A stretch of DNA of 64,000 nt from DASRDR01 sp963812945 [NCBI: uncultured Candidatus Rokubacteria bacterium] (lineage in GTDB: Bacteria; Methylomirabilota; Methylomirabilia; Rokubacteriales): the NCBI GenBank assembly GCA_963812945.1, contig CAWEXD010000008.1:3844001-3908000 (forward strand), read 5' to 3'. Both the position numbers and the translations under genes were made by a program. The notes beneath the pieces are model-generated. The model worked only from the letters and a program-made list of their open reading frames with translations, was not told where the DNA came from and did not search any database. Below, one piece after another: positions 27,226 through 34,693 of this stretch; within the stretch, counting starts at the first letter, position 1; each line of letters opens with the position of its first letter.

Positions 27226-27254
27226 AGAGGGGACGGCTCATCACCGCCCCCTCT
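27226..27254 (-). terminator. Hairpin between integrase and tRNA-Asp
   Basis: AGAGGGGACGG / CACCGCCCCCTCT stem, third copy of the hairpin family also found at 8697 and 18418. It lies 17 bp beyond the tRNA CCA end on the tRNA strand, and just past the integrase stop on the other strand, so it may serve both. Confidence 0.55.
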
Positions 27255-27270
27255 AACTGCGCGTCAGATA

Positions 27271-27348
27271 TGGCGGGGTCGACGGGACTTGAACCCGCGG
27301 CCTCTGGCTTGACAGGCCAGTGTGCTAACCAGGCTGCACCACGACCCC
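27271..27348 (-). tRNA. tRNA-Asp (GTC)
   Basis: Complete cloverleaf on the minus strand: acceptor GGGGTCG pairs with CGACCCC, D arm GCAGCCTGGTTAGC, anticodon arm CTGGCCTGTCAAGCCAG with anticodon GTC, T arm with GGTTCAAGTCC, discriminator G and encoded CCA. It is the only intact tRNA in the window. Partial copies lie at 18461-18508 and 53669-53709. Confidence 0.95.
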
Positions 27349-27354
27349 CAATGC

Positions 27355-27383
27355 AGATTAGCTACTTAGCGCGCATGGGTCAA
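27355..27383 (-). promoter_or_regulatory. tRNA-Asp promoter
   Basis: Minus strand: -35 TTGACC (27383-27378), 17-bp spacer, -10 TAATCT (27360-27355), six bases before the tRNA 5' end. The same two boxes with the same spacing stand before the split tRNA half at 53.7 kb, which supports the assignment. Confidence 0.6.
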
Positions 27384-27479
27384 GCGCGACCTGCCCAACT
27401 GCTGTTGCGGCATAAAAGTGTCATCCCTTAACTGCCACGTGAAAGCGTCGCCCCCATGGACACATGGGAGGCTCTCACG

Positions 27480-28046
27480 ATGTCACGGAAGGAAGTCGAC
27501 CGGCCCGGGGCTCCTCAAGGCCCTGGTCGCGAGGCAACTCACGAATCGCCAAGTGGCCGATGCGCTCCGGCTCAGCGTCCGGCAGGTGCAACGTCTGGCG
27601 CGCCGGTGGAAGGCCGCCGGCGCGGCCGGGCTGGTCCATCGCGCCCGTGCTCGGCCATCGCGGCGACGGCTCGCGCCGGACCTGCGGCACCGGGTGGGTG
27701 ACTTGATGCAGACGGTCTACCGGGGCCTCAACGACAGCCATCTCACTGAGAAGCTCCGCGAGGTCGAGGGGCTGACGCTCTGCCGCGAGTCCGTCCGGCG
27801 GATCCGCCGGGCGCTCCGCGTGCCCGCGAAACAGCCGCGGCGCCCGCCTCGCCACCGTCGTCGGCGCCAGCCCGAAGCCCGAATCGGCAGTCTGATGCTC
27901 TTGGACGGCAGCCCGGCCGACTGGCTCGAGGGCCGGGGTGCGCGCCTGACCCTCCACGGGGCGTTGGACGATGCCAGTGGGGCGGTGCTGGCGTTGACGT
28001 TCCGCCCCACCGAGGATCTGCACGGCTACGCAGTGGTCTTCGATCA
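27480..28046 (+). pseudogene. ISNCY-type transposase fragment
   Basis: N-terminal ~190 residues of an ISNCY-family transposase: helix-turn-helix LTNRQVADALRLSVRQVQRLARRWKAAG, then the start of the DDE core at MLLDGSPADWLEGRGARLTLHGALDDASGAVLALTF. The initial MSRKEVDRPG is in another frame owing to an extra C near 27506. Similarity stops at FDQ (~28046), where an alpha/beta-hydrolase fragment on the opposite strand begins. No terminal repeats found. Confidence 0.8.
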
Positions 28047-28223
28047 GCCGCGGAGATACGGAACGAGGACGCGGCAGCCCGCTCCCATCAGGAGCGGCAC
28101 CACCTCGTCGTAGACCCGGACGTCGTAGGGGAAGCCGTGCAGGAGGACGACAGGAGTCCCGTCCTGCGGCCCGTGCTCCTCATGGGCGACGCGGAGCACT
28201 CCAGCCTCGACGTGCTTCAGCAT
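28047..28223 (-). pseudogene. Alpha/beta hydrolase, N-terminal fragment
   Basis: Starts with its own ATG at 28223 and reads MLKHVEAGVLRVAHEEHG then VVLLHGFPYDVRVYDEVVPLL, the oxyanion-hole HGFP segment of an alpha/beta hydrolase, and stops being alignable after VLVPYLRG, where the ISNCY fragment abuts. About 60 of an expected ~290 residues remain. Its ATG overlaps the stop of the small gene upstream, so the two were once an operon. Confidence 0.8.
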
Positions 28224-28432
28224 GGCTCCTTCGGTGCCCCGATCGTCCGAGTCGGGCTCACGGGCACGCTGAAGCCGCCGAGCAGCAGGCGACCTAACCG
28301 GATCAGCGCCTGCCCGAGCGTCACGCGCAAGGAGGGCCGCGTGGATCGGGCGGCCTGTCGGAAGCGACTGCGGGCGGCCTGCTCGCGCAGCTCGGCGAGT
28401 CGAAGCTCGGCCACATACAGGTTGATGTCCAT
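28217..28432 (-). CDS. Hypothetical small protein, 71 aa
   Basis: MDINLYVAELRLAELREQAARSR... A short, arginine-rich helical protein with an amphipathic segment LGQALIRLGRLLLGGFSV. GGGAGGT six bases before the ATG at 28432 supports expression, and its stop overlaps the ATG of the truncated alpha/beta hydrolase (coupled start). No family recognised. Confidence 0.55.
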   Translation of the reverse strand: MDINLYVAELRLAELREQAARSRFRQAARSTRPSLRVTLGQALIRLGRLLLGGFSVPVSPTRTIGAPKEPC

Positions 28433-28690
28433 GACAGCACCTCCCGCGCAATCTGCGTTTCGCCGATATGACACCGCGGAGACGGATATGTGAAACTGCG
28501 GGGCTGCCTCACGAGCGGAGCGCCATCGACGCTGTACCATGCAGAAACAGCCTCTGGGCCCCCCGCTCTCATCCGGCGCCGGTTCTTGATGCGCCGCGTT
28601 GAGCATGACGGGGTCGGCTCGCCACGATGTCGATTCCTCCCTCCCCCATTCGACTAGTGGACGAGGCCACGCGAGGAGGAGAAATCCCCC
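28433..28690. other. Gap without a recognised gene
   Basis: About 258 bp between divergent small genes. The only legible signal is GAGGAGAAATCCCCC just before the YCII fragment, which gives that fragment its ribosome binding site. Confidence 0.4.
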
Positions 28691-28874
28691 ATGCGCTACG
28701 TGATGTACGTGTGCGCCGATCCCGCCGCCGAGATGTACGTGCCGGAAGAGGACAACATCGACGAGTGGGTCGGCGAGATGGATCGGCGGAAGGTCCGCAT
28801 CCTCGGCAACCGCCTGACAGGGGTGGACGCCGCCACGACCGTTCGCCGGCGCAGTAGCAAGGTGCGGGTCCGAC
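28691..28874 (+). pseudogene. YCII/DGPF-domain protein, N-terminal fragment
   Basis: MRYVMYVCADPAAEMYVPEEDNIDEWVGEMDRRKVRILGNRL... then a segment matching ATTV-x-R..KV-x-V of YCII-related proteins. After about residue 60 the family's TDGPFAETKE block is missing, and the sequence changes to a lipoprotein signal of a serine hydrolase. GAGGAG lies ten bases upstream of the ATG. Intact YCII proteins are about 120 aa. Confidence 0.7.
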
Positions 28875-29072
28875 GGTCTCGGCGGCGCCGGTGCCCCCGT
28901 GCTCGCCGGCTGCACCGGGTCCACCGCGACCTCCGTGCCACCCGCGCCGGCAACGAGCGGACCTGGCCGTTCCAGGGCCGCGCTGGACCGCACGCACGAA
29001 CGCATGGCCGGGTACGTCGAGCGCGGCGCGATACCCGGCATCGTCGCGCTGGTCACCCGGGGGGACGATGGC
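28875..29072 (+). pseudogene. Beta-lactamase-family serine hydrolase, N-terminal lipoprotein fragment
   Basis: Frame through VLAGCTGSTATS (lipobox LAGC, end of a signal peptide) to AALDRTHERMAGYVERGAIPGIVALVTRGDDG, the opening of class-C beta-lactamase-like hydrolases. The SxxK active site that should follow is absent; a PfpI fragment begins instead. The C-terminal end of a similar hydrolase is found alone at 40800-40907. Confidence 0.65.
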
Positions 29073-29081
29073 CACCTCGAT

Positions 29082-29334
29082 CGACGCGGCGGGCAAGCTC
29101 GTCACCCCGATCTGCAGGGGATCGCTGCTGGGCGCCAACTCGGGCATCGGCAAAGGCCGCCGCATGACGGGTTTCCACATGGGCGAGCAGTGGCCCGAGC
29201 TCGTCGTCCGGCCCACCATCGACAAGTTCGGTGGCATCTGGGTCGGCGACCAGCCGGTCATGGTCGACGGAAACCTCATCTCGTCGAGACGCCCCAATGA
29301 CGTGGCGCACTTCATCGGGGCGATCCGCGACTAG
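29082..29334 (+). pseudogene. DJ-1/PfpI-family protein, C-terminal fragment
   Basis: About 84 codons: KLVTPICRGSLLGANSGIGKGRRMTGFH, corresponding to the AICHG nucleophile elbow, followed by DQPVMVDGNLISSRRPNDVAHFIGAIRD, the family's typical C-terminus. The N-terminal half is missing and replaced by serine-hydrolase sequence. Confidence 0.7.
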
Positions 29335-29408
29335 CTGCAGAATGCGCCGAAGCTACAGAGGACGCCGGCAAAGGGGCCGCACGAGCCCACATCGATCAAG
29401 GAGGAACA

Positions 29409-29915
29409 ATGAAACGCCTATCCACGAAGGCCACGCGACCGGTGAAGGCAAGCGCGAAGACCGGGCCCGCTTCCCGGCTCATCGACCAGCGGATCCGCGA
29501 CCTAGGGGGATGGCGCGGGGAGACCCTGGCCCGCATGCGGGCGCTGATCCTGGAAGCCGACCCCGACACGACCGAGGAGTGCAAATGGATCAAGCCCATG
29601 AACCCCTTGGGCGTGCCCGTGTGGTCCCACGCTGGGATTGTCTGCACCGGGGAGGCGTACACGAAGGTCGTGAAGCTCACGTTCGCCCGGGGGGCCAGCA
29701 TCCCAGACCCGTCGCGCCTCTTCAATTCCAGCTTGGAAGGCAAGACGCGAAGGGCGATCGACATCCACGAAGGGGAGAAGGTTGACGCGGGCGCGTTCAA
29801 GGCGCTCGTGAAGGCTGCGGTGACCGCGAACGCAGGGACGAAGGCCAATGGACCGCCGAAGGCAGGCGCGAAGGCCAAGCCAGGTGCGACTGAGGCCAAG
29901 CCGATCAAGACGTGA
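29409..29915 (+). CDS. DUF1801-domain protein
   Basis: 168 aa, cytosolic. DUF1801 core: RIRDLGGWRGETLARMRALILEADPDTTEECKWIKP then PVWSHAGIVCTGEAYTKVVKLTFARGASIPDPSRLFNSSLEGKTRRAIDIHEGEKVD. The N- and C-termini are lysine/alanine-rich tails, as in some nucleic-acid-associated proteins. AAGGAGGAA lies 3-4 bases before the ATG. The function of the family is unclear; YdhG-type members are linked to iron/frataxin-like folds. A second broken DUF1801 gene follows directly. Confidence 0.75.
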   Translation: MKRLSTKATRPVKASAKTGPASRLIDQRIRDLGGWRGETLARMRALILEADPDTTEECKWIKPMNPLGVPVWSHAGIVCTGEAYTKVVKLTFARGASIPDPSRLFNSSLEGKTRRAIDIHEGEKVDAGAFKALVKAAVTANAGTKANGPPKAGAKAKPGATEAKPIKT

Positions 29916-29921
29916 AAAAGC

Positions 29922-30141
29922 GAGAAGGTCGTTCTCCTCTCGGGCGGCAACCCTCAAATCGCGAAGGCGGACAAGGTGACTTTCTTCCGAGGCACGTCGC
30001 TGCGACCCGTTCCACCTGGAGGCACGGCCAAGAGCACGGACGCGCGCTGGATCGACATCCACGAAGGCGACGAGTTCGACGAGGCGCCAGATGGCGACCT
30101 GGGTGCAGCAGGCCGCCGCGTTGCGCGGCTGGGTTCCCTAG
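29922..30141 (+). pseudogene. DUF1801-domain protein remnant
   Basis: Reads EKVVLLSGGNPQIAKAD, an N-terminal DUF1801 phrase, joined directly to VTFFRGTSLRPVPPGG and DARWIDIHEGDEFDEA, a C-terminal phrase, so the middle is deleted. An extra C near 30091 shifts the frame; the corrected end is QMATWVQQAAALRGWVP. No start codon fits. Confidence 0.6.
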
Positions 30142-30233
30142 AAGCTGGCACCGCCCCCGCCGGGATCCTCCACTCAAAGGGCCTGCCGTGATGCGTTGAG
30201 GCCAGGCCCCGGTGTCGGCGAGCTCGCCCGGCG

Positions 30234-30785
30234 TCAGTCCCGGCGCTGCCGACGGATACCGGCGACGAGAGCAAGGGCGAGGCCCAGCCCAGCGCCGAAG
30301 GCGAGGGCGGCCCGCGGAGCCATGAGGACGCGGACGCCATCACCGTGAAACTCGCGCGCGAGGACGAGGCCGATGGCGCTGTCGCGGGCGCGGACGGTCC
30401 TCGAAGCGACGAGCCCGGCGGCCGCTTGGTCCAGGGTCACCGACTCCTGGGCGACCACCGCCTGGACCCAGCTCTGCTGAATGGCGGCGCTGTGGGCGAT
30501 CGCCCCCCCAACTCCGCCAGCGGTGACCTCCAGCGCCTTCGTCGAGGCCAGGGCCACGCCGCCTTGAGTGACCGCGACCTTCTGCGCCTCGAGGCGGCCG
30601 ACACCACCCTGGCGGACGACGACATCCCGGGCAGTGATGGAGCGCGCCCCACCCTGGCGGATGACGACGTCCCGGGCGACGACAGCGTCCGCGCCGGCTC
30701 GCCGGATTGTCACCGCGTCCGCTGCCATGTCCCCCGTGTCGCCGCGTACGTCCTCACTCGGTCGCTGCTCATCGATGTCTGGCAT
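30234..30785 (-). CDS. Membrane-anchored protein with 15-residue tandem repeats
   Basis: 183 aa. After a polar N-terminus (MPDIDEQRPSEDVRG) come seven to eight 15-residue units, for example VVIRQGGARSITARD, VVVRQGGVGRLEAQK, VAVTQGGVALASTKA, LEVTAGGVGGAIAHS, then more divergent ones to TVRARDSAIGLVLAR. Alternating valines with a QGG turn suggest a beta-solenoid. The C-terminus is one hydrophobic helix (AALAFGAGLGLALALVAGI) followed by RRQRRD, giving an anchor with the repeat domain on the other side. There is no N-terminal signal. GGAGGT five bases before the ATG at 30785 supports the start. No known function. Confidence 0.65.
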   Translation of the reverse strand: MPDIDEQRPSEDVRGDTGDMAADAVTIRRAGADAVVARDVVIRQGGARSITARDVVVRQGGVGRLEAQKVAVTQGGVALASTKALEVTAGGVGGAIAHSAAIQQSWVQAVVAQESVTLDQAAAGLVASRTVRARDSAIGLVLAREFHGDGVRVLMAPRAALAFGAGLGLALALVAGIRRQRRD

Positions 30786-30906
30786 GCGAAACCTCCGCAA
30801 GTTGCATTCGGGCCGATCCACTGCGCTGTTCATGTCAATTGTCCGGCGGGATCCGGTGGGAGTCAAAACGGGGGCCCTGTCCGGCCTCTTGGCGAGCTGT
30901 GGGCGG

Positions 30907-31296
30907 TCAGGCGATCCGCATCCGCAAGAATTCGGTGGCGCGGTCGAATCGCAACACGATCCGGACGACGAGCGGCATGAGCCGCCGGCTCGGGTCGACG
31001 AACACCTCCGGCTCGATGAGGCGAACGTCCCGTCCGCGCGTCCGAAGGGTGCAGCCGCCGGCCGCTGCGACGTTCTTCACCCACGCGACGTCGGCGCCGT
31101 AGGTAAGGGCGAATACATACCAGTCGCCTCGTCGGAAGACGTTGATCGGCGTGCGGTATGTCCGACCGCTTTTCCGGCCCCTGTACTCCAGGATCCCGAA
31201 GCCCGGCAGCCAACTCGCGAAATGCCGCGCGATCGGGTTGAAGACGTGCGTCGTGAATGGTCGGATGACCCGCATCCGGGTACGCGGCGCGGTCAT
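30907..31296 (-). CDS. Deazaflavin (F420)-dependent nitroreductase-family protein
   Basis: 129 aa, DDN-like split-barrel protein: ASWLPGFGILEYRGRKSGRTYRTPINVF is the family's conserved opening with the phosphate-contacting GRKSGR, and WVKNVAAAGGCTLRTRGRDVRLIEPE follows. Such proteins use F420 or a flavin to reduce or bind lipophilic substrates. ATG at 31296 is chosen because the domain begins soon after; an upstream extension is cysteine-rich and unlikely. Flanked by the repeat protein and a VOC gene on the same strand. Confidence 0.78.
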   Translation of the reverse strand: MTAPRTRMRVIRPFTTHVFNPIARHFASWLPGFGILEYRGRKSGRTYRTPINVFRRGDWYVFALTYGADVAWVKNVAAAGGCTLRTRGRDVRLIEPEVFVDPSRRLMPLVVRIVLRFDRATEFLRMRIA

Positions 31297-31460
31297 CGTC
31301 GCCTCGTCCTCACGCCGGATCACGCTCCTTGCCGACGAACAGCACTCGGAGCAGCAGGTCATAGAGGAACGCCCAGTGGGATGAGCAGTCCCTCCGTGCG
31401 CGGCGGCGACTCCCGCCTTCGTGCGGCCATCCGTCGCGGCGATCGATACCCCACAGCACC

Positions 31461-31946
31461 CTAGGAACTCCGCGCGAACGCCTCTTTCATGGCCACCTCA
31501 ACCTCCGCGGGCGTCAGATCCTTGACATGCGTGGCGAACGACCACTTGTGGCCGAAGGGGTCGGTCACAACGCCGTAGCGGTCGCCCCAGAACATGTCCT
31601 CCGCGGGCATGAGCACCGTGGCGCCGGCGTCCACGGCGCGCTTGATCGCGGCGTCGCAGTCTTCGACATAGTGATGGATCGTGACCGGCGTGCCGGTCAA
31701 CGCCTTGGGCGAAGACGCCTGGCCACCGCAGAATTCCGGAAAGTCGTCGACCAGAAACACGAAGCTGCCGCCGATCCGAATGGCCGCGTGCATGATCCGG
31801 CGCCCGTCAGGCGCGGGGACGCGGTGAACTTCCTCCGCGCCGAAAGCCCTCTTGTAGAACGCAATCGCGTCCGCGCACGGGTCGCACACCAAGTGCGGAA
31901 TCAGACCCTCGTGGCCGGCTGGAATCGGGCGGGTGGCCTTGCTCAT
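31461..31946 (-). CDS. VOC-superfamily (PhnB-like) protein
   Basis: 161 aa. LIPHLVCDPCADAIAFYKRAFGAEEVHRVPAPDGRRIMHAAIRIGGSFVFLVDDFPEF and VEDCDAAIKRAVDAGATVLMPAEDMFWGDRYGVVTDPFGHKWSFATH are the two beta-alpha-beta modules of the PhnB/glyoxalase type. The His and Glu positions of typical metal sites are only partly kept. Role may be binding or modification of a small molecule. AAGGAGT lies upstream of the ATG. Confidence 0.85.
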   Translation of the reverse strand: MSKATRPIPAGHEGLIPHLVCDPCADAIAFYKRAFGAEEVHRVPAPDGRRIMHAAIRIGGSFVFLVDDFPEFCGGQASSPKALTGTPVTIHHYVEDCDAAIKRAVDAGATVLMPAEDMFWGDRYGVVTDPFGHKWSFATHVKDLTPAEVEVAMKEAFARSS

Positions 31947-32567
31947 CGTGAAGACTCCTTGGTGTATGGGTGAGCTGGTTGTGTCCGCGGCTAGATCTTG
32001 TTGTCAGACGAGAACTTCGTGTCAGTGCCTCCGCTCAGGCGACGGTCGCTTCGCCCCGGCTCGCTGCCCCTCGCTGCATCGATCCGCCGGCTTCCCAGGG
32101 CACGCTGGTCTCCCTCGTCGATCCGCCGAAGGCCAGGCCCGAATAGCCCGCACCGGCGGGTCCTCGGCTCCCCGGCCGCCGGCCCGGGGGCCCCCTGCCA
32201 CTTCGTCCGGGTCATCTGGGTTCTGGACGCCCCCTCTCACCGGATAGTCGACCGGGCGGGCCCGGGATCGACATGGCCCCAGTGGCGCGGTCGGAGACGC
32301 GCCGGGGGGGTCCCCGCGGGAGGCCACCCGACGCTCCATCGCGTACTCGCCACTCGCCACCAACTCGATCCTCGGCCACTGACGCGAGGGTCCTGGGAGC
32401 GGTCATGCTCCCACACGGCGCCCCAGGCCCTTGGGAGGGGCCTAGAGGGGCTGAGGCCTTCCGGACTCTTCAAGCCGTCCAAGCTTGCGCGAGACGATGT
32501 GCGTGCAGGTAGGTCTCATGGCGCCGGGCGACCTGGACGTGGAGGTTCCATGCTGTTCCGAGCGCGT
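31947..32567. other. 620-bp intergenic region
   Basis: No gene supported on either strand; the open frames are GC-driven. It contains the first copy of a 32-bp repeated sequence (32243-32274) and strongly G/C-skewed tracts. Confidence 0.5.
32243..32274 (+). repeat. 32-bp dispersed sequence, copy A
   Basis: Starts GATAGTCGA and ends ATCGACAT, 32 bp in all, with GCCCG in the middle. Copies of exactly the same length lie at 41023-41054 (inverted) and 53121-53152. The ends form an imperfect inverted repeat. Confidence 0.65.
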
Positions 32568-33548
32568 CTACCGGGTCGCGTGGCGCTCGATCAGCGCCGC
32601 CACGATGTCGGGCTGTTCGTCGACGACCCAATGTCCGCTGTTCCTGATCACTTCGACGGTCACGTTCGCCCAACCGTGCTGCCGAAGCGATTCGGCGAGT
32701 CTGTCGTTCAGGTTCCCCATCGCGTGGTCACCGCCGGCTAACACGATCGGGACGGCGATCGCGCCCCGTTCCGCGGCATTGAACTTCTCGCTGGCTGGGT
32801 AGGCGCGACGGTAGAACTCAAGTCCTGCACGTAGCTGTTCGGGGCGCGCATAGGCGCTTACGTAGTGTCTCACGTCGGCATCCGCGATAGCCTTGCCGTT
32901 CAGCGCCAGGCGGTCGAAAAACTCTCGGAAATAGGCGAACTGTCGACCAGCGAGCAAGATCTCCGGGAGCTTCGGCGTCTGGTGAAATCCGAAATGCCAG
33001 AGGCTGGCATTCGCCTTCACCTCCGCCCAGGGCTCGATGCCGGGCAGGGGCGAATCCAGAATCATCACGCCGTGTGTTTCGCCGGGGTAGAGACGTGCAT
33101 AGGTGTAAGCGATCATCCCACCGTTGTCGTGACCAACAACGTAGACCCGCCCCAGCTTGAGCCGTTCTGCCAACTGGTGAATGTCGTGCGCGAGATCCGT
33201 CGCATCGAAACCGCTGGGCGGCGCGGTCGAGCGGCCCACACCGCGCATGTCGGCGGCGACCACCGTGAACGACTTCGCCAAACGCGGCATGATGCGATGA
33301 TACGCGTACCAATCCTGCGGAAACCCATGCACGAGAATCACCGGTGGCCCCGTTCCGCTGCGCACATAGTGAAGCGTGGCTCCATTCAGCTTCGCGATGG
33401 CGGAGACGAACCCCTTCCCGAGGCCGGCGACCAGCGGGTCGACCCGGTGGTTCGCTGGCGTCTGGGCCAGAGCACTGCCGCCTGCCAGAAGCACCAGCCC
33501 TCCGAGCAGAATGGAAACACCGTGCCGTGCTCTCTTGTATGCATGCAC
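32568..33548 (-). CDS. Secreted alpha/beta hydrolase, epoxide-hydrolase-like
   Basis: About 326 aa. Signal peptide HGVSILLGGLVLLAGGSALAQ; then LHYVRSGTGPPVILVHGFPQDWYAYHRIMPRL (HGFPQ oxyanion region), VYVVGHDNGGMIAY with nucleophilic Asp rather than Ser, and RNSGHWVVDEQPD with the catalytic His. The Asp nucleophile and HGFPQDWY are typical of epoxide hydrolases and haloalkane or fluoroacetate dehalogenases. Start is set at the GTG at 33548, just before the signal peptide; the frame is open further upstream. Lies 3' of a SnoaL-like gene on the same strand. Confidence 0.8.
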   Translation of the reverse strand: MHAYKRARHGVSILLGGLVLLAGGSALAQTPANHRVDPLVAGLGKGFVSAIAKLNGATLHYVRSGTGPPVILVHGFPQDWYAYHRIMPRLAKSFTVVAADMRGVGRSTAPPSGFDATDLAHDIHQLAERLKLGRVYVVGHDNGGMIAYTYARLYPGETHGVMILDSPLPGIEPWAEVKANASLWHFGFHQTPKLPEILLAGRQFAYFREFFDRLALNGKAIADADVRHYVSAYARPEQLRAGLEFYRRAYPASEKFNAAERGAIAVPIVLAGGDHAMGNLNDRLAESLRQHGWANVTVEVIRNSGHWVVDEQPDIVAALIERHATR

Positions 33549-33600
33549 GGAACACGTCACCCGCAGACTCGCGACACGAGCTGAGTGTCTCAAGTGAATT

Positions 33601-34011
33601 CTATGCGTCGGCCGGGAAGGAGTGATGTTCGTGGGCGATCTTCCACCTGTCATGAACTCTTCGCAGCCCGATCGTCACACGCAAGCGCGGGCGCTTGTTC
33701 TTTGCCAGCTCCGCTTTCGACCCACACCGCAGCAAGGCCGTGGCGAACGCCACCGTGTCGCCAGCCGTGATGTCCAACTTGACGATGTCGAATGTGCCGT
33801 TCCCTTCTCTGAGCCATCTGAAGAACGGGGGCCATGTCTCGCGATAAGCGGAGATCCCGCGCACCGCCACGGGCGGCGGGACATCAAACATGACCACGTC
33901 ATCCGTATGGTGCGCGACGACATCGCGGATCTTCCGGGCGCGGACAGCGGACGCCCAGTCCTCGATGAGGCGCCGAATGACGACTTCTTCTCCCTGTCTG
34001 CTGACAACCAT
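33601..34011 (-). CDS. SnoaL/nuclear-transport-factor-2-like protein
   Basis: 136 aa from the ATG at 34011, which has AAGGAG seven bases upstream. EEVVIRRLIEDWASAVRARKIRDVVAHHTDDVVMFDVPPPVAVRGISAYRETWPPFF is the cone-shaped NTF2-like fold of ketosteroid-isomerase/SnoaL proteins used for small-molecule isomerisation or as a binding module. Same strand as the epoxide-hydrolase-like gene and possibly cotranscribed. Confidence 0.8.
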   Translation of the reverse strand: MVVSRQGEEVVIRRLIEDWASAVRARKIRDVVAHHTDDVVMFDVPPPVAVRGISAYRETWPPFFRWLREGNGTFDIVKLDITAGDTVAFATALLRCGSKAELAKNKRPRLRVTIGLRRVHDRWKIAHEHHSFPADA

Positions 34012-34210
34012 GACATCACTCCTTGTGCGCCGGATTAAGCGCGGCGCAGGTCTTGCCCAGAACGTGTGCACATGAGCTCAGAGCGGCGGCCTCCTGTTCC
34101 GCCTTGGCGAACCGCCCTCTGCCCCGGTCGGAGCCCCGCTTCAGCCCGCATGTCCGGCGGAGTCGGTACCTCGGCCGGAAGCAATGGTTGAGCGGCAGAG
34201 GGAAGGCAAG
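34012..34210. other. Intergenic, nothing recognised
   Basis: About 200 bp with no gene, repeat or RNA signal that I can support. Confidence 0.4.
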
Positions 34211-34596
34211 CTACAGACTGTAGGTCAGCCGGCCAAGCCCGACTCTAGCGGCTTCGCCCCAAGAAACGTCAACGCGCGCCGCGTGTTCTTCCAGGCAACG
34301 CTGTCCAACGTCTTGGACAGGACGACATGGCGCGTTCTTCCTGCGAAACGGGCGTAAGTGATCTCGCCCTTCGACGCGACTTTGCCGGTGAAGGGCAAGG
34401 CGCCCTTGGGGTTGGCCAGGATGGCCCCCCAGTACTGCTCGTAGCCGGGATACATCCGGCGGCCGAGGATGCACGTGTCGATCTGGGGGAGCAGATCGAA
34501 GGCATCCTCCCACGTGTCGACCCAATCTAGTTCCCCATTGCGTCCCTCGATGAAGCCGTCCACCGACACCACGAGCGCGGCGATGATCTTTCTCAT
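34211..34596 (-). pseudogene. Dihydrofolate-reductase-like RibD C-terminal-domain protein, internally deleted
   Basis: Begins normally with MRKIIAALVVSVDGFIEGRNGELDWVD, then LLPQIDTCILGRRMYPGYEQYW and HVVLSKTLDSVAWKNTR. About 60 residues that should follow are missing: the sequence jumps to ALTFLGAKPLESGLA, and the family's LTYSL ending is in another frame. One internal deletion plus a one-base loss near 34226 explain this. Intact members are ~185 aa. Confidence 0.75.
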
Positions 34597-34693
34597 GTCA
34601 GTGTCCTTTCAAAGGGGGACTCCAGTCCGGAGTCCATCGAGGCGGGTCGCGGTGCCTCAAGGTTGGCCCGACGCGATCCCGCCTGCGACGGTT

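Larger units (their letters stand above)
18498..27318. mobile_element. Nested integrative element at tRNA-Asp (about 8.8 kb)
   Basis: Bounded by two copies of CTTGACAGGCC in tRNA-Asp sequence (18498-18508 and 27308-27318). The right end restores a complete tRNA and has a tyrosine-integrase gene beside it, the layout usual for tRNA-targeted islands. Cargo: a hypothetical gene, a nitroreductase, an IS remnant and the foreign sugar-transport operon. The integrase is truncated and frameshifted, so the element should be immobile. Whether the operon came in with the element or later is discussed under findings. Confidence 0.6.
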
